DNA from: Dryas octopetala
Taxonomy: Eukaryota > Streptophyta > Magnoliopsida > Rosales > Rosaceae
Length of the DNA: 64,000 bases
Assembly: GCA_963921425.1 (NCBI GenBank)
Contig: OY992837.1
Location: 7,351,896-7,415,895, forward strand
Direction of reading: 5' to 3'
Numbering within the stretch: position 1 is the first letter of the stretch; every line of letters starts with the position of its first letter. The notes under the pieces were generated by a model, which was not told where the DNA came from, did not search any database, and was given only the letters and a program-made list of their open reading frames with translations. Shown here piece after piece: positions 35,292-47,813 of this stretch. Made by a program: the position numbers and the translations under genes.

Positions 35292-36735
35292 CTGCTCCAA
35301 AAAAATAGTAAAGATGGAGAAGTACTCTCCATGTGAGAAACATCATCAGCTTCACAAGAGATAAATGAGAAAGGAAAGGAAGCAACCCATGCAATCAGAT
35401 GAACTTTTAACTCATTTTCAATCTCAATCATATACTACCACAACATATAAAACTTCAGAATGTCACAGCTTCTAAATGTTGTATTTGAAATTTGAATTAT
35501 AAACACACGTACATCGCACACACAAACACGACTCATGAAAGCCTAATATCCATCATATAGGTTCGCCAACAATGCCCCTCCTCTTTTTCTGAGTGATTCT
35601 GTTCTGCAACATCAAGGGCCATGTCTTGGGCCCTCTTGGGTTCTTCCCTGTCCTTATGACCTTTAATCCCAATTCCCAACTGAACTTCCTTTGTTTTTCT
35701 TTTTATGGCCTTTGAACCATACTACTCCTTAATAGTAGAGTCATCAGCATTTAGAAGTATAAAATTTCTGTTTACATACACAAACCCAACAAACTGTGCT
35801 TCATCTTGAGATGAAAAACAATAAAAAAAATCTAACCCTTTCCTCTGCTTTCGAATCACGCCAACAACTGGGATTTGAATACAGGTGCTAACCACCGCAA
35901 ATTCAGTCCTTTGATGGTCATTGAAGAAATTGATGGACCAAGAAAGTAGCTAGCCTAATTGTTCTCTCTTCTTGCATCTCAGACTCCAAGGCTATTAAAT
36001 CACCTATTTTTTCTTTAAGACAGCTATTACATTACCTAATTTGATATCATCGCGCACAAAATTCAGAAGTGCATGTTTCGCTATGTTTAACTCATTCCAA
36101 GAATCCCCATTCATTGTACAATTTTCTTTCACTGGAACTGCTACATCAGTTAACATAAATCTACAAATTGAAAATTGTATACCCCAAGTTCAAGACTTCA
36201 GAAGTACCAAGCATTTTCTTTAAAGTTTACAAGACTACATTTTCGAACCAAGCTAACATATTGTAACCCACAGAAACCCCATTTCCAAAAGTAACGTTAG
36301 CATTTCAATCAGCCCAATAAACTCACCAGAGCATACCTCTCAGTTAGTCCAAGTCACTGTTATGTTCATCAGTTTGCTTATTTACATACCACCTAATCAC
36401 CTATACTTATCAAACATGAACCAGAAATTTCATCAAACCAACTTCAACCAAAGAAACCCATTACTCTTCACATGATTAAAATGCAGTTTTCAAGATCTCA
36501 AGGTAAGTACTTCAAAACAATCAAAGTTTCAAAGCACATAAGATGAAGAAAAACACAAACAAAAAAATTAGGAAGTAGGTGCGGGAGGGCCATACCTGGG
36601 CTTCTTGGGACTTTGAAGAATGTGTCAGCGTGTGGTGTGAAGGGAAGCGTTTTCGCTGAGGATGGAGGAAGTAAACGAGGAAACCGAGAGGTCTTCGAAG
36701 ATTCGAGAATGAGTTTGGTATGAATATCAAGGTAG
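35292..36735 (-). other. leader exon and leader intron of the DUF4050-like gene
   Basis: Donor CCCAG/GTATGG ends a probable non-coding exon at 36596. The acceptor TTTTTTGGAGCAG precedes the coding exon by 14 nt. No coding signal occurs in the 1.3-kb intron. Confidence 0.5.
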
Positions 36736-37068
36736 AGTCTTGGACTTAGGAGAATCTTTTTCTTTTTATTTTTTATTTATTTTGATAAGGAAGTTGGAGG
36801 CTTTGGCAGTTGGACTTGGACTTGGAGCATCCATTTTTGAAGATCCAACCCAATCCATACGTAATGGACCTGATTTCGCACACGTTGGTGAAAGTGAAAC
36901 GCATCATAGCCTCCACATCATCATCTCTCAATCATGGTCGTTTTTTTTTGGGCCAGATCAATCATGTCGTTGAACCAGCCAAATACTTGGCTTATTTGGT
37001 CGGACAAACATGTCTTTTTCTTTTGCCTTTTGGAGTGAAAAATACCCTATCACGAATAATTTTCTCAT

Positions 37069-37483
37069 GAAAAATTTTAGCTATAATACATGAATTTTGG
37101 AGGTTGTCTCAGTTCACAATATGAACTTTAGGGGTTGTCTTAATTCACAATATGAACTTTAGTTTGTTTTATTGTGAAATCTAAATATTCATTTTATATC
37201 AAAATAGTACATGATGTCAATTTCATTAATATTTTCATCCAAAAGTGATCTTGTGCCTTATCAAGACTAGAATTGTCCGTTCAAGTCTAATTAAGTGGAC
37301 TCGTATTTGTTGATACTGACAGATTAATAGGCTTGAACAGACAATTCTAGCCCTAATACGTAATCATGTGCATGGTACATAGTCACTTTTGGATGAAAAT
37401 ATTACAACATATACTAATTGGCACAAACTAAACTTCATATCTTAAATTGAGACAATCCCAAAGTTCAAGTATTATAGCTAAAA
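37069..37483. mobile_element. foldback MITE, about 415 bp
   Basis: Two inverted arms of roughly 200 bp; left outer end TTTTAGCTATAATACATGAA, right end reverse complement TTTTAGCTATAATACTTGAA. The arms share inner blocks such as TTTTCATCCAAAAGTGA and CTAGAATTGTC. The direct repeat TTTTCTCAT (9 bp) occurs at 37060-37068 and 37484-37492, which would suit a Mutator-like insertion, but part of it overlaps the inverted repeat and six extra bases sit on the left, so the boundary is uncertain. A 30-bp tandem duplication (TTCACAATATGAACTTTAG) is in the left arm. Confidence 0.65.
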
Positions 37484-38460
37484 TTTTCTCATTCTCTTAA
37501 TTTATAATCTGAATTGTTAATATGAGGATTTTAAGAGAACACTAATAAAAAATAAATAAAGGATGAATATACTCTTAAAATTTTGAAACAAACTTTAAAA
37601 CAACAAATATCTAATTTATTTCTCTCAAATAACAATTTCTCTAAAATTTAAGTTTAATTAGATTATAGTTAGCTTAATTAGTTGAAATAATTTTAGTTTA
37701 GTTAAGCTGAAGTTTAAAATGACTTATTAAATTTAAACAAAGTTAGCATGTATGAATATAGTAAATTAAACGTAATAACAAATAATGCATAAATATACCA
37801 AAAAAATAAAAGTGGGCATGACCTGGGCTGGGCTCAAATGGCTTGGCTTAGCATCCAGAACATTGAATCAAACAAACTTTTATGCTTGGCCCAAGACCCG
37901 CACATTGATTAGGTCCAGTATCCACACGCGTTACGCCTTTAATGCTAATAGAAGCAAAAATATAATTCAGGCCCAAAAAGAGAGCAACCTGGGATTTGGG
38001 AGTTCAGAAATGGGGAATGCTTGGATCATTTGATGCATATGAGCTAGAGGAATACATTGCTTAAATAAGTTTATTTAAAAGAATTTTTTATGTTGTCCAC
38101 TCTACATTTTAGTTATATGATTGAAGTCATTTAACTTTTTAAATCTCCATCAAAAGATCATCTCTAAGAAAAATTAGACAAATCAAAATTATCAAGACAT
38201 CAAATTGTAACCGAATAAATAGACAAATATCGATACACACTGAAATGATAACCATTAAAATAAATGGCTAAATGGTCTATAATTTTTGCAACTTTTTAGT
38301 TTTTACAATGATGATCTTTGAATGAAAACTTAAAAACATAGATGATCACAAAACTATAATGTAAAGTGGGCTCCACAAAGAATCGTTAAATAAGTTCATT
38401 TAAAGAATCCTTCAAAGGCTTCAATGCAAGCTCCCTCTTTACTTTCACGTTTTGACTAAA

Positions 38461-38750
38461 GGCTCGTTTGACATTGTTTTTGGAACTGCCAAAAGCGCTT
38501 TCAAATTAATAAATGCGCTTTTGGTTGCGTTTGACCGAAATAAATAAAAGCGCTTTTGAACTCAAAAGCGCTTTTAAAGGGTTTTTGAGAAGCACATGTC
38601 AGGTACTTTCTCAAAAAGCATTTTCAAGTGCTTTTGCATGAACCACTTATAATTTTTTTATAAAAATTTGTTTGTGCTTTTTAACATAAGCGCTTCTAGT
38701 AAAAACGATATTAAGTAAAAGCACTTCTAAGAAGCAGTGTCAAACGAGCC
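38461..38750. mobile_element. MITE with GGCTCGTTTGACA termini, 290 bp
   Basis: Terminal inverted repeat GGCTCGTTTGACAYTG at both ends, with internal copies of AAAAGCGCTTTT-type palindromes. Flanked by CTAAA at 38456-38460 and 38751-38755. If the outermost base belongs to the element, the duplication is TAA, as in Tourist/PIF-Harbinger MITEs; with CTAAA it could be a worn hAT duplication. No coding capacity. Confidence 0.7.
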
Positions 38751-38863
38751 CTAAATGTTTTTTTGTATGGTTATTTGATTAATTGAATAAAAAATGTATT
38801 CTTTGTAATGCACCAATTGAATTGAAAGTCAAGTAAAAATAAGACAATGAATAGAGAATAGAG

Positions 38864-39262
38864 AAATGCTAATTGTCTTCTCTTTTGACCTTCTCTTCTC
38901 TTGTCTATTTTGCAGTGTAGTTTAATGGTCGGAACCATTTATTTTTTAGATCACCTTTCAAATGTAATGTCTCCGCAAAAAAAAAGTTAATCAAATTAAA
39001 AATCGTTTAATATTTTAATTGTTATCAAATAAATAGACGATTTTAATAACAGTTAAATTCACCGTTTATTTATTTGATAAGAATTAGATGATTAAACCAT
39101 TTCCAATTTTGTTATTATTATTATTATTTACAAATATGATATTTAAAGAGTAATCTAAAAAATGAATTGTTTTGTCATGATACTATATTGCAAAATAGAC
39201 AAGCCATGAGAAAAAAAGAAGACATAAAAACAAAGTACAAAAGAAAAAATAACTAGCATTCC
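38864..39262. mobile_element. foldback element, about 400 bp, unclassified
   Basis: Left AATGCTAATTGTCTTC and right (reverse-complemented) AATGCTAGTTATTTTTTC begin inverted arms that share TTGTCTATTTTGCA and, near the centre, a long near-palindrome built on TTATCAAATAAATA. No convincing target duplication was found, so superfamily is unknown. Confidence 0.55.
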
Positions 39263-42200
39263 TTATAGAAAATATTCATTTTCGAGTGGATACATTATTT
39301 AATCCAACACAATAACACTTTAAGAAAAGGAAGGAGAAAAGGACAACTTGGGAAGTGACCAGCCGAAACCGAAAGGAGGAAAGAAAGGAACGATGGGAGA
39401 GGGAAGATTTCTCCACCCAAACAAACAGGGGGAGAGTTTCTTTTTCTTTTTTGCTTTTTTAAGGAAAATAGGATTATAATTATAAAAATAAGAAAAGTTT
39501 GAACGATTATTGAATAGTTGTTAAAGAAATTATTTTGTATAACCGATATATTGACATGTGGTATAACTAGTTTATGTGTTATAATATGAGTGGATGTTAT
39601 TAGCACTATACCCTACTAATATAAACACATCGTTTAATAATATCCTTACACGTTGAATTGGTTATACCACATGACGGTATATCAGTTATACCTTATAATT
39701 TTTTCAGTTATTGAGATTGGAACTTAGAAAATATATAATTTTTTGGACAATATGGTACGGATAGTACTATATATCTTCTCTTTAATTTTTGTTTTTTGGA
39801 TGGATGTATCTTCTCTTTCTTTATTTATTTATTTTGATTTTGGAGCTTTCATCACTAGCCCCTCAAAAGCCATGGAAGTAGTGTCGGTGGAGTAAGCATA
39901 TATGTCCGACTCTCACAATTGGGATTATTAATTAATTTCATGACGCAATTAATTGTCTTCAGTCCAATGAATTCAAAGCTTTAGCAAAGCTTGTTGTCCC
40001 ATGCATGCATGATGTATTGAGCATCTAATCTAATATTAATTGAGTATTTTATTCAAGTTTGGCATTGATCAAAAGTCAAAACATTGTCCTAATCAATATT
40101 AATTACTTTTTATATATGTCCCATGCATTAATTATCTGCTTCACCTTTGAATTAATTTCACTACTTCCACACAATTATATGTTTATGGGTTTGAGTCCTC
40201 AACTACATTGTGCGACTCTTATTCAATCTTCATCTACCCCAATAATTTGATTTGTTAATAACATGTTGGTCAAACTACCATATATATTTTAAGAAACAAA
40301 TACCTCAAATTATAGAAAGCAATCTAGAATAGACAAGCAAGTTAACATACGCACGTCAAATTTAGAAAGACAGTTTCTAACATATTGCAATTTGGAGATC
40401 CAGTAACACTGGAACACCAAGTTGCAATTTGCTACAATGCATATACCTCATTTCATAATTTTGATGCACCATTGGTCCATTACTTGCTTAGACTCATTTC
40501 AATATGTATAAATTTTTTTGTCAAACTGATTTGACCATCCACCAACATTATATAAAAATCACACATCCCTGTCTGCAATTATCTAATCCTAGAAAAAAGA
40601 GAGTAAGGTTCTGTTCAATTTACCCAAAAAGATAAACAATGAAGGTACGTGGTATTTATGTACGTTGGAGTTTCATGAGCTTCAATCTTGATCTGTCGGT
40701 CAAGTGGAGCCCCCACTGCGATCTCCATGGGCCCCACTTTCTCTTTTTGCCGACAAAATAGTGCGAATCTACGGCATGGGACTTTCTCCATTTCTAATCA
40801 TAAAAATAGGGCATTGATTCCAATACCAAGTTACCACCCCACCACTCATCTCCAAATATATATTAACTTATTAAATATGTACGGAAACTATATTTCTGCG
40901 GCAATGCCACACAGTACGTGCTCACCACATCTGAATTGTGTTAATTTGGAATTTTGGTGGATTTTGTGGTAATTAATTAAGTTTGGAGCTTTATGATGCA
41001 TGTTTTATTAAGTGTGACAAGAGTTCAGGAAAACTTAACATGAAGAACATATTATAAACAATACATTTAATAGTTAAATTTGATAAAATTGTAGAATTAA
41101 TAATTTATTAAAGTTAATTCGATCATTAAGTCACTCTGTACAAGCCACACATTTTTTGACGTCGCTCGCCTAATATGGATTCTACATGTGAGGGACCCAT
41201 TGTCATTAATTATAGGTTGAATTAATACCCTAATGCAGTAACTCCTACATCATCAGCCATGCATGTCTATTAATAAGTTTCAAATGTTGTGGCTGTTAAG
41301 ACTTAATTGGGAACTGTTTTCTGGGCCTTTTGCTAAGACTTAATAGGATTAAGATGCATGCATGGTTTGATTAAGTTAGAGAGGTTTACTTACTTGCTAC
41401 ATTTTGTGAGGCATGGACAATATTAGACATGCATGGTCCACAGAATCCAATATTTGATTTTCTGCAATACTTCTAAAAGGTCCTTGTATCATGTAAGACA
41501 AGAAAGATGTTGGGTTTTGGTCAGCATCTTCAAGAAAATGGTACAGGGTATCGACCTCTAGGTATTGGAGTCTTTAATGGTGTGAGTGGGATCTAATTAA
41601 CCTCATATATATTGGCCAAAACTGCAAAGCCAGCAATAAAAATTCCAACATTTCTGTCTAGGAAAAATAAATGAAAGCTGCAGCCTTCTATTATATATAT
41701 ATTAACTCTTGGTGGTAAAAAGACTGCATGCATAGCTCCAAATGTAAGCTTGTATATATGGCTCTCATCTTATGTATATATCAAATGGAAAAACAGACCA
41801 AGTAGCAAAGGAAGAAAGGAAAAACAAAATTTGATTGAATGCATCTTCTTTTATTATTAATAAACGAAAAAAAAAGGAAAAAATGTGTATTAAATGTTAT
41901 CTTTTTATGAAGTTTCATTTGAAAAATTATTATATGAATCGGTCATGTATGTACATAATGGAGCTCAAATGTATATTGTGATACGAAATCATATACGGCG
42001 GGCTGTCATGAATGATATCATAGTTTTGTACTTTTGTAACTTTGTTTGTGAAAAGTCTTGGATTTGAAGCCTCTTATTTGCAATTTCCAGTTCTTTTTAT
42101 TTTTTTATTTTTTTTTTTTTTTCTGGCTGCACCTTAGCGATAATAAGAGTACGTGAGGCCAGAACTAGAGCCAGAGCATGCCACGTACAATGGTAAAAAC

Positions 42201-43617
42201 TTAGGACTTGGGGAGTCTTAATTCAGTAAAGTACTGTCAATTATCAAAGAAGAATTGATCAGTCTAACGTTCCCTCAGTCTTTGTTAATTTCATGACTAA
42301 ACATCTAGACATTTTTTTTGTTTTCTGTATAATCAATGGCTTACATCGTATTGAGCATCATTTCTGCAGCTTTTTATGGAAGAAACTTTGACACAGAGTA
42401 ATCAATCAAGGGTTGAATAAAATATTAAGCAACCGTACAAGAGTTCACTTCATGAGTCAAAATCAATCGAACTGTGCCGTATAATCAAATCATGAAGAGG
42501 TCCCATTTTGCATATCCATGACCCACTGCATTGATGAAGTTCACAGGTTCAAATCCATCTCTGAATTCATATATAAGATCATGCCCAATTGCCCATATCC
42601 CATGCTAGTCAATAATGAGTAGAATGCCTCAATTTGTACCATTTCTTCCCTTATTTTCGTCTTAATTTTCTCATTTTAATCTTGATTTATTTTCAATTTC
42701 GTGGTAAGTGGCTGATCATGATTATGAGTGTCGTGGCCGATAATGACCATAGATGTCATAGCCGGCCATGATCAAATAAGGATAAGAAGGATATTATGAA
42801 ATATGAATGGTGTGATAGAGTAGATGATACAATCACGCAAGTAGAAGACTAAGTAATGATTATTGCATATGTAGAGGGATCACATTTGTGTAAGAATTAA
42901 AGATCGGTGATACTAATAAATTTTTCAGTGGGGTAGCATGATTTTTTATTTCAAGTAAAATTTAAAATTCTTTTAAACATTACTGAGTGATGGGTGATCG
43001 TACCATACATTCAGATTGTAAATAAATTTGTGTAAGAATTATTATTGATCCACTAACTCACATTTGACATGGAGCTGACACACTGGGTAAGAGGAATTGG
43101 AATGGTAAAAGACATAATATGGGTAATCCAACAAGGTTGCTTTAAAGGCATTACCAGACAGAAACTGCATGTAGCTTTCAGACTTCCTGTGAATCACAAA
43201 GCTACAGATTCACATAGGGGGTGGGGGTGAAGAGAAGGCACATTTATGAGACACTCATCTACCAATTCTGCATCACATCCTCTTTTCCTAGCTTTCCAAC
43301 CATGCAACCAAAGCAAACATGTTTCCTCATTAAGGGTGGCAAAGAAAGTAGTTGGTGATGATGGGAGAGGAAAATTATAGTAAGTAGTACTTTCTACATG
43401 TCTATGATTGTATATATCATACAAAGTTATGTAACCTCTTTTGGCCTATAATATAATTGATTAAATTACTAACTCAACAAAATGTTACAAGCTATCTATG
43501 GTGGGGACCCATCACTAGTTTTGAGCTATATGGATGGTTAATTCCACTAATCTTCTTATTTATATCAAACTGTACTACCATACTCTCTGTTCCATATACT
43601 CCTGGTCTTCACTTGAT

Positions 43618-43632
43618 CTCTCTCTCTCTCTC
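43618..43632. repeat. (TC)n in XTH promoter
   Basis: Fifteen bases of TC just upstream of the XTH TATA-like element; probable Y-patch or microsatellite. Confidence 0.7.
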
Positions 43633-43637
43633 CCGCG

Positions 43638-43645
43638 TATTTATA
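43638..43645 (+). promoter_or_regulatory. TATA-like element of XTH gene
   Basis: TATTTATA located 58 bp upstream of the XTH start codon, leaving room for a short leader of about 25-30 nt. Confidence 0.5.
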
Positions 43646-43695
43646 CAGAGGCAGTTATTCTATTTTCTCTATACTCTCCCCTCCTCTTCCCATTC

Positions 43696-45794
43696 ATGGC
43701 TCTCTTGCTCTTCCTCCTAATTCTTTTGGTCCCTTCAAGCAATGCTGACTGGCCACCATCACCTGGCTACTGGCCAAGTTCTAAATTCAGCTCTATGAGC
43801 TTTTATAAAGGATTTAGAACCCTCTGGGGTCCTCAGCATCAAAGCTTAGACCAAAACGCATTAACAATCTGGCTTGACAGGACCTCAGGTCTCACCCACT
43901 TTTAGTTCATCATGTTAATGCTTCCTTAATTACAACTGCACCACTTAAATTTCTTTCAAATTGTCTAATGCTTTCCATTTTCTTGTTTGGTTTTTTACTT
44001 TTTTATAACAGGAAGTGGGTTCAAGTCGGTTCGTCCATTTAGATCCGGTTACTTTGGTGCCTCCATTAAGCTTCAACCTGGTTACACTGCAGGAGTTATA
44101 ACAGCTTTCTATGTGAGAAATGAATTGAACTGAACTAGCTATAATTTCTTTGTTCATCAAACATTCATACAATTTTTGACTGAAATGAACTGAATTAGTT
44201 ATATATGCTTGCATACTTTTAGTTTAAGGAAATGCTTTCAGTAATTCTAGGCTTTCTAGCTAATTAAGCATAATTGGTTCTGCTTCTACTAAATGTCTTG
44301 GTGAATTGATCAATGCAGCTTTCAAACAGTGAAGCTCATCCAGGGTATCATGATGAGGTGGACATTGAGTTTCTTGGGACTACATTTGGGAAGCCTTATA
44401 CCTTACAGACCAATGTTTACATCAGAGGAAGTGGGGATGGAAGAATCATTGGCAGAGAGATGAAGTTTCATTTGTGGTTTGATCCCACCAACGAGTTTCA
44501 TCACTATGCTATATTATGGAGTCCTAAGGAGATCATGTAAGTTTTTTGTGATCATAGTTTTAAGCTATGCTAATATATTTCTGTGCTTGCAATCAAAGAT
44601 TTACATAGAAGTTAGAACTTATCAGAAGCTTGGAAAAGACTTGGTCTTAATCTGAAAAACTCTTGTACTAGCAAAAGAAAGAAGCTATCTGTAAAAATTT
44701 AAAGATTTACTTACCATCCATAATATGGCAGACGTATCAGCAATATAATATATTAACCATTAAAGCTCAATAATAATATTATTGTTGAGCTTTGATGGTT
44801 AATACTTTTTTTTGGGTGATAATAATGGTTAATATTTATATTGCTGATATGTCTGCCATTTTCCTTTTCTAAAGTTGAGGAATAATTTGATTTCTCTGAA
44901 ATTAAGGAAAAGCCAAGCGATTTGACAGGAGTAACTATAAATTGAATCAATCCTTAATGAGGAGGACTGACTATCATTAAACCACATAAATATATACAAT
45001 TTCAATGACTAGTTAGTGAAAGACTGAAATGGCATTGACCTCATTCTATACCATAGAGGCATAGAGAGTTCAATATTTGGAAAGTACTATTCAGGATAAC
45101 AGATTTGGAAGGGTGAAAAGGCTTTCCACATTGGGTGTTTGGGAGTTGGGACATGTGTCATCCCATTCTTAATGTGGAAGTTAAGACTCCCCCATATTCA
45201 ATTATGAGAAATAGCATGGAGGGTGATTAGGAGAGAAAAAGTTGCCTCCATTATATAGACTATATTCATTGATTGACAAAAGAAGAAAAATAAATCTAAT
45301 AGTACAAACCATATTCCATATCAATATTGTCATCTTATATCTATTTTGGTATGCCATTCTTAGCTTTGTTGGTAGGTTAAATGTCTTCTAGTTTTATAGT
45401 TGTATAATTAATTAATTGTTATCACAGATTCTTCGTGGATGATGTGCCCATAAGGAGGTACCAAAGGAAGAGTGTTGCAACCTTTCCATTAAGGCCAATG
45501 TGGCTCTATGGTTCAATATGGGATGCCTCATCATGGGCTACAGAAGATGGAAAATACAAAGCTGACTACAGATATCAACCATTTGTTGCAAGGTATACCA
45601 ATTTCAAAGCCGGTGGTTGCTCTGCCTATTCCCCTGCTTGGTGCCGCCCGGTCTCCGCCTCTCCATTCCGGTCCGGCGGGTTGACCAGACAACAGTACAG
45701 TACCATGAGATGGGTTCAAACCCATCATTTGGTGTATGACTATTGCAGGGACCCCAAGAGGGACCATTCACTAACACCTGAGTGTTGGCGTTAA
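43696..45794 (+). CDS. XTH32: xyloglucan endotransglucosylase/hydrolase, group III-A (XTH31/32 type), 292 aa
   Basis: It cuts and rejoins or hydrolyses xyloglucan in the cell wall. Four exons: 43696-43888, 44012-44112, 44319-44536, 45428-45794 (879 nt). A hydrophobic signal peptide ([17 protein letters not shown]) is followed by a GH16 domain with active site [10 protein letters not shown] (109-118; nucleophile E111, acid/base E115), then the loop [14 protein letters not shown]. The XET C-terminal domain carries cysteines in [15 protein letters not shown] and the terminal ECWR. The loop insertion and lack of an N-glycosylation sequon directly after the active site match group III-A, whose members favour hydrolysis. 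Length is near that of Arabidopsis XTH32 (recalled as At2g36870). The upstream in-frame ATG at 43534 precedes the TATA-like element and was not used. Confidence 0.93.
44726..44858. repeat. compound inverted repeat in XTH intron 3
   Basis: Outer arms of about 35 bp (TGGCAGACGTATCAGCAATA with its complement at 44824-44858) enclose a second hairpin with 26-bp arms at 44752-44777 and 44778-44803, built on AACCATTAAAGCTCAATAAT. It is either a tiny foldback element or a structured intron segment. Confidence 0.8.
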
Positions 45795-47813
45795 TAGTAA
45801 AATTTTCATGCCATATGCTTCTGATTGGAAGTTCCCCTCAATTTTCACTTCACTTAAGTGCATTTTATTTTTCTATGTTTTTTTTAATTTAAAAAGAAAA
45901 AGTTGTGTGTGAGATTACCTTGAGATGGGTCATCACTTGCCAAGCAAGGGAATCTGAACATCCAAGGCTCCAAAAGAAGAAAAGAAAATTTGGAAATTTG
46001 TGTGTGCTCCATTTTTGTTATGGAATATTTGGTGTACATTGTATGTTTTCCATTTTTAATGGTGAATGTGGTGTACATTTGCCATTAAAGAAAATAAAAA
46101 ACAAGGAAAAGATCATGGATTCATGGTCCTGGGTGATGAAGCCAAAGAAGGGAAGGTCATGGGTTTTGAGCAAATGTGCGTGCACTGTGCGCGTGCTTTT
46201 TTATTTTATCCAATACCCAGAAGCACTTGTCATTTCTTAATAATGCAAAAGTTTTTGTTGCTGTTTTTTTGTATTGTTATGTGTCCTAATGACTGCCATA
46301 GAAATTGGGGCACTTTATGATTGGTCATAGACTCATAGTCTGAACTCTGAAGCTGGCAGTGTGATTTTTAGCAAAATAAAAAGAATGAAAGCAGGTATAA
46401 TCTGTGAGCACATCTCCCAAGAGCAATTAATTTTCAACTGTGTGTATCAATGAAATACCTGATATGAAGGCCACTTTAAATCTTTGTTACATATAAAGGC
46501 CACTTGAAGTCTTGAGTGTCACTGTGCCAGAGAATGAAGACTGAGAGATGTTAACAGCAGAAACAGCATTACAGCAGCACTACTGTCTAGTGTCTACTTT
46601 GGTATCCAACTACAGAGGGGATGAATACAGCAACATGACATTTGAAAGGGATTAGAGAAGATGTGAGCAACAATAATGCAAAAGGCAATAAGACATAGGC
46701 CCTAGATGCCCTTATGAAATAGATGGGGGGTCGTTGGTGGGGAGCTTTTAAACTTTAAATGAACTGAAAAGGATGTAATATTAAGAAACAAACAGATGTT
46801 GTTTAAACAAGGGTCCAAATCCTCTTTTGCCCTCATGGCCTCCAATCCTTTCTTATTGGCATTTTATGAGAGTTTGATAATGAAGTGTTTGGTTTGAGCA
46901 GTTCCAAAGATGATGTCCACACCCAACAAGCACACCTCATCTGCTATAAAGCCTATAATGCTTTTGTGGTGATATTTTTTATTAAACAACTTATTGGGAT
47001 TCAATTCAATTATATTGCTATTGATAGTTGGAATTATGGTGAGTAGATTGTTGGACACTGAAATTTCCATTTCACTCCTTGATCTTTGCAAGAGGAATTA
47101 TGTGTACCTGACTAATGCCCACTGATAAAATTGTTTGGTAAGATATGATTTTTTTTAGCATTTCAAACATGAAGAAAACAAAATGATTAAAATTGAAGTC
47201 TTTAAAAATCCAAGAATTAATTTGATTCCAATTTCCAACCTACTAAACATTTATTCTACCAAACCATAATGAAGGAAACAGGCAGGGCAGCACATTTCTG
47301 GGGTCCACAAAGAAAGCATACAATAAGAGTATAAGAGGAAGTGATCTTTGTTGTTTTATGGATTGAGTAGCTTCTTGTTGCTATGATAATTACCCCTAAT
47401 AATGCTTGGCTGCTTGCCATCCATTGTGTTGTGATTTATATGATGTTCATGTAGATTGCCATAGTGGAAGAAGAAAAATCAAGCATTTTTCATTGAAAAT
47501 GGATAAAAGTAGGTTATTTTTTGTACGGACAAGGATCCTCTACCCATTTTCCTACCATGCTTGGTACAAGGCTAAAATCTTAGCCATTGAACTCATCTTT
47601 TTCTCCCTTCTTTTTCTCTTTCTACTCTCTCTTCAATGGCTAAGATTTTAGCCTTGTACCAAGCATGGTAGAGAAAATGGGTAGGGGATCTTCCTTTTTG
47701 TACCACTTTACGTGACCTAAGTTTAATAGCTAGAGTGGCCGAAAAAAAAAAAAGTTTAATGGCTAGAATTTGGACATTGTTAATTAAAAAATGGTTGCGG
47801 TAGTTATCACAAA
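45795..47813. other. spacer downstream of XTH
   Basis: No gene. It contains the XTH 3' UTR and the 181-bp inverted repeat at 47523-47703. Confidence 0.45.
47523..47703. repeat. 181-bp hairpin with a perfect 39-bp stem core
   Basis: Left arm 47523-47591, right arm 47632-47703, loop of 40 pyrimidine-rich bases. The 39 bp nearest the loop are perfectly complementary (TACCATGCTTGGTACAAGGC onward); further out the stem continues with a few mismatches to GTAC ends. No target duplication was recognised. Such a foldback could produce siRNA, or could be a young inverted duplication. Confidence 0.85.

Larger units (their letters stand above)
36736..43637. other. 6.9-kb gene-free spacer
   Basis: Promoters of two divergently oriented genes lie at its ends. 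In between are three foldback elements (separate entries) and AT-rich sequence. I found no coding exon chain, tRNA or known miRNA hairpin. Confidence 0.45.

Noticed and set aside
36521..37070. Open frames around the DUF4050-like first exon
   Set aside because: They overlap in conflicting frames and strands and show no conserved motif; the region is better read as leader exon and promoter.
40059..40972. Short open frames in the spacer before XTH
   Set aside because: No splice continuity, no family resemblance, and AT-rich promoter-like sequence.
43945..44214. Antisense open frame over XTH intron 1 and exon 2
   Set aside because: It crosses XTH exon and intron boundaries and has no independent support.
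47523..47703. Hairpin as a known conserved miRNA gene
   Set aside because: Neither arm matches a conserved plant miRNA that I remember, and the stem is too long and perfect for a mature miRNA locus; kept only as a candidate foldback.
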